DNA of 64,000 nt from F-183 sp964627455. Its GTDB lineage: Bacteria > Acidobacteriota > Terriglobia > Bryobacterales > Bryobacteraceae. The DNA lies in the NCBI GenBank assembly GCA_964627455.1, contig CAZVKC010000035.1:20200-84199 (forward strand), given 5' to 3'. The position numbers and the translations under genes were made by a program. The notes beneath the pieces were generated by a model. That model was not told the origin of the DNA. It did not search any database and saw nothing but the letters and a program-made list of their open reading frames with translations. Shown here in pieces: positions 52,013-61,225 of the stretch. Each line of letters starts with the position of its first letter. The stretch's first letter is position 1.

Positions 52013-52984
52013 ATGTTCTCCGCTTCCCTGCTCCTCACCGCCGCGTTCCTCGCTCAGTGGACGCCCATCACGGCGCCCGCGACCAAAGCCTCGCTGCGTG
52101 GACTCTCGGCCGTGAACGCTAACGTCGCGTGGACCTCCGGCGCAGGCGGCGCGATTTTCCTCACCGTCGACGGAGGGCGCACCTGGCTCGACCGCAGTAT
52201 CGCCGGCAATCTCGACTTCCGTGACATCCAGGCCTTCGATGAAAAGACCGCCGTTGCGATGTCCGCGGGACCCGGCGCGCAGTCGCGTATCTACCGAACC
52301 GAAGACGGCGGCGCACAGTGGACCCTCACCCATCAGAACAAGCAGGACAAAGGATTCTACGACTCCATCGCGTTCTGGGACCGGCGGCGCGGCATCCTCG
52401 TCGGCGACCCGGTGGATGGAATGTTCACCATCCTCACGACGTCCAACGGCGGCGTCACGTGGCAGCCGATTCCCGCCACGGCAGGCATGCCGGCGGCGAA
52501 TGAAGGCGAAGGCGCCTTCGCGGCAAGCGGCACGTCGATCACCGTGCAACCCGGCGGCAAAGTCTGGTTCGGAACCGGCGGCAAACTCGGCGGACGCGTG
52601 TTCCTTTCCGAAGACTGGGGACGCACATGGACCGTGGTGCAGACGCCGATCCGCCACGATTCCGAAAGCTCCGGCATCTTCTCGATCCTCTTCCGCGACG
52701 CACGCAACGGCATCGCGGTCGGCGGCGATTACCGCAAGCTCAAGGAGGCATCCGGCACGATGATTGTCTCAAGCGACGGAGGCCGCACCTGGACACTCGC
52801 AAACGGCTTGACCGGCTTCCGCTCCGCGATCGTGACGATGCAGCAGGTGTGGTTCGCAACGGGCCCCGAAGGATCCGATTTTTCCGAGGACGGCGGCGCA
52901 ACTGGCGATCCATCCCCTCTCCGGGCTACCACTCGTTATCCAAATCCTTCGCATCCGGATTTGACGGGCGGGTATCTAAAGTGA
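52013..52984 (+). CDS. secreted Ycf48/BNR-type beta-propeller protein, 3' frame disturbed
   Basis: 323 aa as read. After a short signal peptide (SASLLLTAAFLA), a blade motif S/T-x-D/N-G-G-x-T/Q-W recurs: TVDGGRTW, TEDGGAQW, TSNGGVTW, SEDWGRTW, SSDGGRTW. The sixth copy reads SEDGGAT and is then cut: adding one base near 52903 restores the Trp and continues in the next frame to a TAA at 52998 with a sensible ending (SKVKVLE). A one-base deletion or sequencing error is therefore likely, and the intact gene would be 52013-52998. Function unknown beyond the fold. Confidence 0.74.
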   Translation: MFSASLLLTAAFLAQWTPITAPATKASLRGLSAVNANVAWTSGAGGAIFLTVDGGRTWLDRSIAGNLDFRDIQAFDEKTAVAMSAGPGAQSRIYRTEDGGAQWTLTHQNKQDKGFYDSIAFWDRRRGILVGDPVDGMFTILTTSNGGVTWQPIPATAGMPAANEGEGAFAASGTSITVQPGGKVWFGTGGKLGGRVFLSEDWGRTWTVVQTPIRHDSESSGIFSILFRDARNGIAVGGDYRKLKEASGTMIVSSDGGRTWTLANGLTGFRSAIVTMQQVWFATGPEGSDFSEDGGATGDPSPLRATTRYPNPSHPDLTGGYLK

Positions 52985-53049
52985 AGGTGTTAGAGTAAGA
53001 AGTAACCAACGCCCCCGTTTTGTCGCTGACCTAATAAGACACTCCAACT

Positions 53050-56000
53050 ATGTGGATCGTACGACTCGCGCTACGCCGCCCGTATACGTTCGTGGTGATG
53101 GCGATTGTCATTTGTGTACTCGGCGGACTCGCCGTCGTGCGCATGCCCGCGGACATCTTTCCGGAAATCAACATCCCGATCGTCAGCGTGATCTGGGCCT
53201 ATGGCGGCATCTCGGCAGAAGAGATGTCGGACATGGTCACCATTCGATCCGAACGCGGCTTTACGACGTCGGTCAACGATATCGAACACATCGAATCGCG
53301 CTCGCTGCAAGGCGTCGGCCTGATCCGCATGTTTTTCCATCCAACGGCCAAAGTCGAAGCCGCGGTGGCGCAGTTATCCGCCAGTTCGAACTCGATGGTG
53401 CACTTTCTTCCGCCCGGCATCACGTCGCCGTTCATCCTGCGCTATAGCGCTTCGACAGTACCGATCCTGCAGATGAGCGTGTCGAGCGAAACGCTCAGCG
53501 AGCAAGTGCTCTTCGACTACGCGGTGAACGTGATCCGCACGCAGATGGCGACCGTGCAGGGCTCTTCGGTGCCGATGCCATACGGCGGCAAGCCGCGGCA
53601 GATCATGGTCGACCTCGACCCGGACAAACTGCACGCCAAAGGCTTGTCGCCCGTCGACGTCGTCAACGCGCTCAACGCCCAGTCGCTGACGCAACCCGCG
53701 GGCTCCGCCAAGATCGGGAACCGCGAATATACGATCCGCCTCAACAACTCGCCGGAGACGGTGAACCTGTTCAACGGCATCCCGGTCAAGTCGTCGCCCA
53801 ACGGCACGGTTACCTACATGCGCGATGTTGCGAGCGTCCATGACGGCTTCGCCGTGCAGACCAACGTGGTCCGCCACGACGGCAAACGCGGACTTCTGCT
53901 GACGATTCTTAAGAATGGTAGTTCGTCGACGCTCGACATCGTGTCGAAGATGAAGTCCGCACTGCCGCGGATCAAGTCCGTTCTGCCGCCGGAAGTCAAC
54001 ATCAACTGGCTGTTCGACCAGTCGATCTTTGTGCGCGCCGCCATTGAGAGCGTGCTCAAGGAAGCCGCCACCGCCGCCATCCTGACGGGATTGATGATCC
54101 TGCTCTTCCTCGGATCCTGGCGCAGCACGATCATCGTCTGCGTTTCGATTCCCTGCTCGATCTTCACCTCGCTCGCCATCATGTACCTGATGGGCGAAAC
54201 GATCAACATCATGACGCTGGGAGGTCTGGCCCTTGCGGTCGGCATCCTGGTCGACGACGCGACGGTGGAAATCGAGAACATCCACCGCAACCTCGCGCAG
54301 GACAAGCCGCTCGTCAAAGCCATTCTCGACGGCGCGCAGCAGATCGCGGTGCCAACCTTCGTGTCGACCCTGTGTATCTGCATCGTGTTCGTGCCGGTCG
54401 TCTTCCTGAGCGGCACGGCGAAATTCCTGTTCACGCCGCTCGCTCTCGCGGTGGCCCTCGCGATGGGCGCTTCATACCTGCTGTCCCGAACGCTGGTTCC
54501 GACGATGGTGCGCTTCCTGCTCGCAAAGGAAGTCGACCTCTACCAGCACCACGACGCCGAACACAAGGAAGCCGGCTGGATCTGGAAGGTCCACATGGCG
54601 TTCAACCGCTGGTTCGAACTGCGGCGCAATGCGTACCGCCGGCTGCTCGCAGGCGCTCTCGAAAACCGCAAAACGATTCTGGTCTTCTTCCTGTTCGTAA
54701 CCATTGCGGCAGGATCGCTGATTCCCTTCATTGGAACCGACTTCTTTCCGTCAGTCGACGCCGGACAGATTCGCCTGCACGTCCGCACCGCTGCAGGTAC
54801 GCGCCTCGAAGAAACCGAACGGCTGTTCGCCGACATCGAGGGCACGATCCGCACCATCATCCCCCGCGAAGATCTGAAGGACATCCTCGACAACATCGGC
54901 CTGCCGAACGCCGGCATGAACCTCGGCTACAGTGACAGCGTCACTGTCGGATCGTTCGACGGCGAGATCCTCATCTCGCTCAACAAAGAGCACGCGCCGA
55001 CCGAAGGCTACATCAAGGCCCTGCGCAAACAACTTGGCGAGAAGTATCCCGAAGAATTGTTCTTCTTCCAGCCCGCCGACATCGTGGCGCAGATCCTGAA
55101 CTTCGGCATTCCCGCGCCGATCGATATCCAGATCGCCGGTCCGTTCCGCAACTACGATGCGAACTTCAAGCTGGCGCGCGAAGTGCAGCGCCGAATCGCC
55201 ACGATCCCCGGCGCCGTGGATACGCACATCATGCAGATGGACGACGTGCCGGAACTCAAGGTCAACGTCGACCGCACGCGAGCCCGCCAGATCGGATTGA
55301 GCCAGCAGGACGTGCAGCGCAGCATGGTGGTCAGCCTCGCTTCGTCGGCGTATGTCGGCACCAACTGGTGGCTGAATCCGGTGAACGACGTGGACTATCT
55401 GGTCGCCGTACAGACGCCGCCGCACAAGATCGAGTCGACGAGCGACGTGTTGAAGACGCCGCTGCGCATGCCGGACGGCAAGACGCAACAGTTGCAGACC
55501 ATCGCGGATATCGAGCGCACCAGCGGCCAGGCCGTGGTCAGCCACTACAACGCGCAGCCGATGATCAACATCTATGCGAACGTCCAGGATCGCGATCTCG
55601 GATCGGTTTCGCGCGAAGTGTACAAGGTGCTCGATGAGTTCCAGAAGAAACTGCCGCGCGGATCTTTCTTCAACCTGCGCGGCCAGGTCGAGACGATGGA
55701 AAAATCGTTCATCGGCATGGGCTTCGGCATCTGCTTCGCCATCCTGCTCGTGTACTTCATCATGGTGGTGAACTTCCAGAGCTGGATCGATCCGTTCATC
55801 ATTCTGATGGCGCTGCCGGGCGCGTTGAGCGGCATCCTGCTGATGCTGTTCCTGACGCAGACGACGATTTCCGTGCCGTCTCTGATGGGCGCGATCATGA
55901 GTATCGGCGTCGCGACGGCAAATTCGATTCTGCTCGTGAACTTCGCAAACGACGTTCGCGCAAATGGACTTTCCGCGAAAGAGGCCGCGCTCGAGGCCGG

Positions 56001-56229
56001 AGCGACTCGACTCCGTCCCGTTGTGATGACCGCGCTGGCGATGATCCTCGGCATGCTGCCGATGGCTCTCGGTTGGGGCGAAGGCGGCGAACAGAACGCT
56101 CCGCTCGGCCGCGCCGTGATCGGCGGATTGATCGTCGCAACAGTCGCGACTCTCTTCTTTGTTCCGGTGGTTTACAGTTACCTGCGCAAGGGCGCACCGA
56201 AGGATTATGATCGTGAGGAATTGGCATGA
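53050..56229 (+). CDS. RND (HAE-like) efflux transporter
   Basis: 1059 aa. It has the same layout as the pump at 39999-43118: RRPYTFVVMAIVICVLGGLA in segment 1, ADIFPEINIP, the segment-4 acid pair GILVDDATVEIENIH, and FFPSVDAGQIRLHVRTAAGT in the second half. The twelve segments are complete. It is followed by its adaptor with a 4-bp overlap, but no outer-membrane channel gene is adjacent, so it may use the channel of the first system or another one. It is preceded by ~50 bp of non-coding sequence. Confidence 0.95.
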   Translation: MWIVRLALRRPYTFVVMAIVICVLGGLAVVRMPADIFPEINIPIVSVIWAYGGISAEEMSDMVTIRSERGFTTSVNDIEHIESRSLQGVGLIRMFFHPTAKVEAAVAQLSASSNSMVHFLPPGITSPFILRYSASTVPILQMSVSSETLSEQVLFDYAVNVIRTQMATVQGSSVPMPYGGKPRQIMVDLDPDKLHAKGLSPVDVVNALNAQSLTQPAGSAKIGNREYTIRLNNSPETVNLFNGIPVKSSPNGTVTYMRDVASVHDGFAVQTNVVRHDGKRGLLLTILKNGSSSTLDIVSKMKSALPRIKSVLPPEVNINWLFDQSIFVRAAIESVLKEAATAAILTGLMILLFLGSWRSTIIVCVSIPCSIFTSLAIMYLMGETINIMTLGGLALAVGILVDDATVEIENIHRNLAQDKPLVKAILDGAQQIAVPTFVSTLCICIVFVPVVFLSGTAKFLFTPLALAVALAMGASYLLSRTLVPTMVRFLLAKEVDLYQHHDAEHKEAGWIWKVHMAFNRWFELRRNAYRRLLAGALENRKTILVFFLFVTIAAGSLIPFIGTDFFPSVDAGQIRLHVRTAAGTRLEETERLFADIEGTIRTIIPREDLKDILDNIGLPNAGMNLGYSDSVTVGSFDGEILISLNKEHAPTEGYIKALRKQLGEKYPEELFFFQPADIVAQILNFGIPAPIDIQIAGPFRNYDANFKLAREVQRRIATIPGAVDTHIMQMDDVPELKVNVDRTRARQIGLSQQDVQRSMVVSLASSAYVGTNWWLNPVNDVDYLVAVQTPPHKIESTSDVLKTPLRMPDGKTQQLQTIADIERTSGQAVVSHYNAQPMINIYANVQDRDLGSVSREVYKVLDEFQKKLPRGSFFNLRGQVETMEKSFIGMGFGICFAILLVYFIMVVNFQSWIDPFIILMALPGALSGILLMLFLTQTTISVPSLMGAIMSIGVATANSILLVNFANDVRANGLSAKEAALEAGATRLRPVVMTALAMILGMLPMALGWGEGGEQNAPLGRAVIGGLIVATVATLFFVPVVYSYLRKGAPKDYDREELA

Positions 56230-57473
56230 CATCCAGGCGTAGTCTGCTATCGTTGCTCACCGTGTTGTCGCTGGCGATCGCCGGCGTGATCGGCGCGGGA
56301 ATGTGGCCGCGTCTGAACAAGCAGAAGGCTTTACTGGCGGAAGCGAAGTCGGAAAGTGCGAAGCTGCCCGTGGTGCGCATCACCAAGGTCAAGCGCGCCG
56401 AAGGCAGCGCGGACCTCGAACTTCCCGCCGACCTGCAGGCGTTGATCGAATCGCCGATCTATGCCCGCGTTGAAGGCTACATTTCGAAGCGCAACGTCGA
56501 CATCGGATGGAAGGTCAAAAAGGGGCAGGTCCTCGTAGAACTGGAGACTCCGGAACTCGACCAACAGTTGCGGCAGGCGCGCGCGGCGGTCTCGCAGAGC
56601 GCCGCGGCCATGAAGCAGGCGGAAGCCACCCTCGCGCAGTCGAAAGCAGCCCTGAAGCTCGCGCAGATCACCACCGAACGATGGAAGAAACTCGCCGCCG
56701 AAGGCGTATCGTCGAAGCAGGAAGCGGACGAAAAGGAAGCGACCTACAACGTGCGCCAGGCGGAAACCGAAGCCGCCGCGGCGAACGTCGCGTCGGTGCA
56801 AGAAGCGCGGCGCGCCGCCGAAGCGAACCTCAACCGGCTCGAGGAATTGAAGTCGTTCAGTAAGCTCCCCGCGCCGTTCGACGGCATCATCACCTATCGC
56901 AATCCCGACATCGGCACGCTCATTTCGGCCGGAGCGGGACAGAAGGAGATGTTCCGCGTGGCGGACATCAGTACGATCCGCGTGTTCGTCAACATCCCGC
57001 AGGCGTATGTGAACGACGTGCGTCCGGGCATCCCGGCGAAGCTGCGGATCGACGAACTGAATCGTACGATCGACGTCAAGGTCGGCGGCATCGCCAACGC
57101 GCTGGACATGACGACGCGCACGATGCTCGCGGTGATCCGGATCCCGAATCCAGATGGATCGCTCATGCCGGGCATGTTCTCTCGCGTCCTGTTGAAGCTT
57201 CCGAATCCGCCGTCGATCCTATCCGTGCCCGCCGACACGGTCGTGTCACGCAACGAGGGCACATTCGTGGCTGTCGTGAAGCCGGACCGCCGCATCCAGT
57301 TCCGCAAGATCAGCATCAGCCGCGACACGGGCGTGTCGGTCGAAGTCAATCAGGGCGTCAGCGAAGGCGACGTATTGGTCATGAATCCGAACGACGAAAT
57401 CCGCGACGGCGTGATGGTAGACATGAAGGCCGAACCCGCGTCGAAGGCGGGTCCGGCCAAGAAGCAGTCCTAA
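56226..57473 (+). CDS. RND efflux periplasmic adaptor (HlyD family)
   Basis: 415 aa. An N-terminal hydrophobic segment (LLSLLTVLSLAIAGVIGAGM) acts as anchor or signal. The lipoyl half-motif SPIYARVEGYISKRNVDIG, a long Ala/Lys/Glu coiled coil (~115-215), the second half KLPAPFDGIITYRNPDIG, and barrel domains follow. The ATG overlaps the RND stop (ATGA). The gene ends 7 bp before the convergent nrfA stop. Confidence 0.92.
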   Translation: MTSRRSLLSLLTVLSLAIAGVIGAGMWPRLNKQKALLAEAKSESAKLPVVRITKVKRAEGSADLELPADLQALIESPIYARVEGYISKRNVDIGWKVKKGQVLVELETPELDQQLRQARAAVSQSAAAMKQAEATLAQSKAALKLAQITTERWKKLAAEGVSSKQEADEKEATYNVRQAETEAAAANVASVQEARRAAEANLNRLEELKSFSKLPAPFDGIITYRNPDIGTLISAGAGQKEMFRVADISTIRVFVNIPQAYVNDVRPGIPAKLRIDELNRTIDVKVGGIANALDMTTRTMLAVIRIPNPDGSLMPGMFSRVLLKLPNPPSILSVPADTVVSRNEGTFVAVVKPDRRIQFRKISISRDTGVSVEVNQGVSEGDVLVMNPNDEIRDGVMVDMKAEPASKAGPAKKQS

Positions 57474-57480
57474 CCGACCC

Positions 57481-58839
57481 TTACTTGGCTGAGGCTCGCA
57501 GGGCCAACTGGCCTTTGCGGCTCAGGTCGATGGCGTGCGTCAGGACTCGGAGGGCTTCCTGCGGAGCGTGAAAGCCGGTGGAGTTTTCTGCTTCGACGAA
57601 GTCGATGTAGAACTGCGCCTGACGCTGGAACTCCCAGGCGTCCTTCAACTGCGCGTCGGTCGCTCCTGCGTCCTTGCGGGCCTTGATGTCGGAGATCAGA
57701 TCCATCAGCGCGTTCATCGCCACATTGCGGGACTCGGTGAAGCGGCCCTGGATCGTTTCGACGCGCGCTTTCATTTCCTCTTCGGGGAAGTGGTGGCAAC
57801 CCTGGCAGGCGCGGTTGATGTTCAACATCGGGCTCTGCACGTGGTGATCGCTGATCTTCATGCCGCCTTCGCGTTTGTACGGCATGTGGCAATCGGCGCA
57901 AGCCACGCCGCTGCGCGCGTGCACGCCCTGGTTGTACATCTCGAACTCGGGGTGCTGCGCCTTCAACACAGGAGCGCCAGTGTCCTTGTGCACGAAATCC
58001 TTGTGGCCGTTTTCCTTGTAGTAGGCGTAGATCTCGTCGACTTTGAGTCCTTTGGCCCAGGGGAACGTCAGCCGTTTTTCAGGACCCTTGAAGTAGTACT
58101 CGACGTGGCACTGGCCGCAGACGTAGCTGCGCATTTCCTGCGCGCTGGCCATCGTATTGGGATCGTAGTTGGCGACGCCTTGTGACGCCTTGAACGCCTT
58201 GATGCCTTCGAGGAAGCCGGGGCGGGTGACGCGCAGCTTCATGGTGGTAGGCTCGTGGCAATCGATGCAGGCGACGGGATGGTTCACCAGCTTGGTCGCC
58301 TCGTTATACGGCAACTGGTTGATCTTCTCGAACCCGGCGGTTATGTCGCCGTTGCCGGCTTTCTTCATCGCAACGTACACGGATCCATGGCATTGCAAAC
58401 AGGTGCCGGGCTGTTTGAATTCGGTGACGCGGCGCGTGTAGCGCTGGTCGTCGAGCATGTAGGCATGGCCGCGCTCTTCGCGGAAATCGACGGAAAACGG
58501 ATAGCCGGCCCACATCGTTTTGAGCCGGGGATCCTCTTCGAGCTTGCTTTGCGACACGATCGTGCGCGGGTCCGCCTTGGTCGGGCTATGCGACATCGAT
58601 TCGGATCCGCCATAGCGCGTGCGCGTCATGTCGACGGTGCGTTTATAGGCGTCGAATTGCAGCGGAAAGTTGCGACCCCAGACGGCGGGGTCGTCCGTGT
58701 CGTCCGTGATCTCGACGACCTTGAAGAACGTCTGTTTCCCTTCCTGTTTGCGCTCCATGATGTTGACGAGTAGCGCGCTCACGCCGATGGTGGCGACGGC
58801 AGTGATGCCCGCGACGATCGTCCATTGCTTCGAATCCAT
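57481..58839 (-). CDS. nrfA: ammonia-forming cytochrome c nitrite reductase, CxxCH type
   Basis: 452 aa with an N-terminal membrane anchor (~7-27). Five heme motifs: CLQCH, CIDCH, CGQCH, CADCH, CQGCH. In the commonest NrfA the first, catalytic heme has CxxCK; here it is CxxCH, a variant known in some NrfA groups. Other active-site features are visible: RYGGSE, the Tyr after heme three (CHVEYYF), and the His in QGVHARSGVACADCH. KAQHPEFE matches the conserved K-x-Q-H region. It reduces nitrite to ammonium in the periplasm. It follows nrfH by 12 bp. Confidence 0.93.
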   Translation of the reverse strand: MDSKQWTIVAGITAVATIGVSALLVNIMERKQEGKQTFFKVVEITDDTDDPAVWGRNFPLQFDAYKRTVDMTRTRYGGSESMSHSPTKADPRTIVSQSKLEEDPRLKTMWAGYPFSVDFREERGHAYMLDDQRYTRRVTEFKQPGTCLQCHGSVYVAMKKAGNGDITAGFEKINQLPYNEATKLVNHPVACIDCHEPTTMKLRVTRPGFLEGIKAFKASQGVANYDPNTMASAQEMRSYVCGQCHVEYYFKGPEKRLTFPWAKGLKVDEIYAYYKENGHKDFVHKDTGAPVLKAQHPEFEMYNQGVHARSGVACADCHMPYKREGGMKISDHHVQSPMLNINRACQGCHHFPEEEMKARVETIQGRFTESRNVAMNALMDLISDIKARKDAGATDAQLKDAWEFQRQAQFYIDFVEAENSTGFHAPQEALRVLTHAIDLSRKGQLALRASAK

Positions 58840-58851
58840 GAAGAGAGTCTC

Positions 58852-59307
58852 CTATTGATGCCCGGCATTGCGGTGGCAGCGAACACAGTTCAACTGTTCG
58901 TGCGCGGTCGCGTGGGGGCCGGAAATTTGCGAGGTGATTTCCGCGTGGCATTTCATGCACGCGCCGTTGGTGATGTCGTGATTGCGGCGCGTGATCTGAA
59001 TACGGTCGGGAAAGCGGCCGGTGGTGAAGGCCCAGGAATGGAAGTAGCCGTTGATGGCTTTGGTCGCGTATTTTCCGAAGAATCCGGCCGGGGCATGGCA
59101 GTCGTTGCAGACCGCTGCTTTGCGGTGCGAACCCTTCATCCAACCTTCGTATTGTTCCTGCATGACGTGGCAGTTGGCGCAGGCGGCGGGATCGTTGGTC
59201 AGATAGGCGGCGCCCTTGGCGTAGCCGAAAGTGAAAATCCCCAACCCCAAAACCAGGCCCGTCAGAACCGCAGCCAATACCGGAACAATTACGCCTCGAT
59301 TCCGCAT
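58852..59307 (-). CDS. nrfH: NrfH-type tetraheme quinol dehydrogenase
   Basis: 151 aa from the ATG at 59307 with GAGGAC upstream; the longer frame (to 60048) is antisense to the porin gene. One N-terminal membrane helix (~7-29, VLAAVLTGLVLGLGIFTFG) and four heme motifs: CANCH, CNDCH, CMKCH, CVRCH. It takes electrons from the quinol pool and passes them to NrfA. Confidence 0.94.
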   Translation of the reverse strand: MRNRGVIVPVLAAVLTGLVLGLGIFTFGYAKGAAYLTNDPAACANCHVMQEQYEGWMKGSHRKAAVCNDCHAPAGFFGKYATKAINGYFHSWAFTTGRFPDRIQITRRNHDITNGACMKCHAEITSQISGPHATAHEQLNCVRCHRNAGHQ

Positions 59308-59351
59308 GATGTCCTCTAGATTTATCAAATCCCGAAACGGTGTTTTGCGTA

Positions 59352-59367
59352 TGTGACATAAGTCACT
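59352..59367. promoter_or_regulatory. CRP/FNR-type palindrome between nrfH and the porin gene
   Basis: TGTGA-CATAAG-TCACT, containing the perfect inverted repeat GTGAC-ATAA-GTCAC (59353-59366). It is centred 52 bp from the nrfH start and 57 bp from the porin start in a 108-bp divergent gap. The spacing fits activation at about -41 for either promoter, with an A/T-rich -10-like stretch near 59322-59329 toward nrfH. It implies control by a CRP/FNR-family regulator responding to oxygen, nitrogen oxides or a nucleotide. Confidence 0.6.
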
Positions 59368-59415
59368 GACCGAAGAATCTCGAGGTCCTAGCTTGGAAGC
59401 AAGAGGAGTAACGAG

Positions 59416-60870
59416 ATGTCTCTCATTTGGCTGGTTCCGGTGACGCTGCTGGCGCAATCCGCTGGGGCGCCGCCGTCGGCTCCAGCGCCCTTGAAGATCG
59501 GGGACGTAACGGTACAGGGTTCGATCCGGTCTCGCGTGGAAGCCTGGGACTGGTTCGGCGCTAATGACGACAGCGTGTACACGTATTCGGGAACGCTCAT
59601 CCGTCTCGGCTTCAGCCAGCAGAAGAAGAGCTTCGACTGGAATTTCGAACTCGCTGCGCCGATCCTGCTTGGCCTTCCGAAAGACGCGATCGGCCCCGGG
59701 GCGATCGGCCAGATGGGCGCGGGCGCGTCCTACTTCGCGGCGAACGGCAACCGGCAGAACGTCGGGATGGTGTTTCCGAAGCAGGGCTACATTCGCTTGA
59801 AGAATCTCTTTGGCGACGAGGCGCAAAGCATCCGGCTGGGACGCTATGAGTTCCTCGACGGCACGGAGATCACGCCCAAGAATCCGACGCTTGCCGCGCT
59901 GAAACAGAGCCGGATCACGCAACGGCTGATCGGCAACTTCGGCTGGACCCACGTGGGCCGCAGCCTCGACGGCTTCCACTATGTCGCCAACAAGAAGAAG
60001 GTCAATTTCACGCTGCTCGGCGGCCTGCCCACGCGCGGCGTGTTCCAAGTCGACGGTTGGGGCAACCTGAGCGCGGGGCTGGGCTACGCGTCACTCAACG
60101 GACTCGTCAACCGCAAAAACAATTCCGGCGACTGGCGTTTGTTCGCGATGTACTACCAGGACTGGCGTGCGGTGCTCAAGACGGACAACCGCGCGGTGGC
60201 GGTTCGCCGGACCGATATGGGGAACATCCGCATCGGCAGCTTCGGCGGCCATTATCTGCATAGCACCGCGACCACGGCGGGTACGTTCGACTTCATGCTG
60301 TGGGGCGTGGCGCAGACCGGGCGGTGGGGCGTGCTGGATCATCGCGCGATGGCGGGCGACGTCGAAGCCGGCTGGCAGCCCAAAGTCCTGCCGAAGCTGC
60401 GGCCGTGGCTGCGCGGCGGGTATTACGCAGGATCCGGCGACAAGGACCCCAACGACCGGCGGCACGGCACGTTCTTCCAGGTGATTCCGACGCCGCGGCC
60501 CTATGCGCGGTTCCCGTTCTTCGACATGATCAACAACCGCGACGCTTTTGGGATCGTGACGCTGCGGCCGAGTCCGAAGTGGACGGTGAGCGGCGAGGTC
60601 CACAGCCTGAGTCTGTCGAGCAGCAATGACCTCTGGTACCTGGGCGGGGGCTTGTTCCAGCCGTGGACGTTCGGATACCAGGGACGCCCGTCCGGCAATC
60701 GCACGGGACTGGCGACGCTGTACGACGTGAACGTGGATTACAAAGTCAACGCGCGGTGCACGGTGTCGGGGTATCTGGGACAGGCCGTTGGGGGCGACGT
60801 GATCCGCATCATCTACAATCAGGCGAAGAATGGGCGGCTCGGGTACCTGGAAGTCACCTACAAGTTCTAG
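59416..60870 (+). CDS. AlgE-like (alginate export family) outer-membrane porin
   Basis: 484 aa with signal peptide (SLIWLVPVTLLAQ). It opens with VTVQGSIRSRVEAWDWFG and has the alternating barrel pattern and central RLGRYEFLDGTEI of PF13372 alginate-export-like porins, ending EVTYKF with a terminal Phe typical of barrels. GAGGAG precedes the ATG. The divergent position from nrfHA suggests it may bring in nitrite/nitrate or another small anion rather than export alginate; this is inference. Confidence 0.78.
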   Translation: MSLIWLVPVTLLAQSAGAPPSAPAPLKIGDVTVQGSIRSRVEAWDWFGANDDSVYTYSGTLIRLGFSQQKKSFDWNFELAAPILLGLPKDAIGPGAIGQMGAGASYFAANGNRQNVGMVFPKQGYIRLKNLFGDEAQSIRLGRYEFLDGTEITPKNPTLAALKQSRITQRLIGNFGWTHVGRSLDGFHYVANKKKVNFTLLGGLPTRGVFQVDGWGNLSAGLGYASLNGLVNRKNNSGDWRLFAMYYQDWRAVLKTDNRAVAVRRTDMGNIRIGSFGGHYLHSTATTAGTFDFMLWGVAQTGRWGVLDHRAMAGDVEAGWQPKVLPKLRPWLRGGYYAGSGDKDPNDRRHGTFFQVIPTPRPYARFPFFDMINNRDAFGIVTLRPSPKWTVSGEVHSLSLSSSNDLWYLGGGLFQPWTFGYQGRPSGNRTGLATLYDVNVDYKVNARCTVSGYLGQAVGGDVIRIIYNQAKNGRLGYLEVTYKF

Positions 60871-60889
60871 ATCATCCTCCCAAAAAGAA

Positions 60890-60921
60890 GACCTGGACGG
60901 TTAAGTTCTTCCGTCCAGGTC
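60890..60921. terminator. strong hairpin after the porin gene
   Basis: GACCTGGACGG with CCGTCCAGGTC, an 11-bp perfect stem with a 10-nt loop. It is 20 bp after the porin stop; on the minus side it is followed by TTCTTTTTGGG, so it may also end a minus-strand transcript from 62029. Confidence 0.78.
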
Positions 60922-61225
60922 ACCAAAGGGAGTAGTATGATGCCGTTTACATTTCCAGTATGTCCGGAGACGCAGTTTGCCGCCATTCGGATTCCTATTG
61001 GAGTCGCATCCCGGCATCACCTTAGGGTGCTGCAACACGGCTTTAGTACCCAGGGAACTTGTGCTTAGTACGCGAACCGCCCGGTCCTGCCCGGAGGGTG
61101 AGTTTCAATTGTCAAAGATCTGCCGGGACGACGCCTTCTCAGGGTTTCCCGAGGCCGAGCCGATGCCAACCAGAAGAGACACTACGGGTACGGCTCTGGA
61201 TGACATTGGACGCAGAGACCGGTAT
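60922..61225. other. ~300-bp region without a supported gene
   Basis: The only candidate is a 43-codon frame (60937-61068, start ATGATG preceded by AAAGGGAG); its composition is not coding-like and I do not recognise it. The region may hold the leader or trailer of neighbouring transcripts. Confidence 0.4.

Noticed and set aside
54751..56232. 493-aa minus-strand frame
   Set aside because: His/Arg/Gln-rich antisense of the RND transporter.
59308..60048. N-terminal extension of nrfH
   Set aside because: Runs antisense through the porin gene; the ATG at 59307 has GAGGAC and begins the expected membrane helix.
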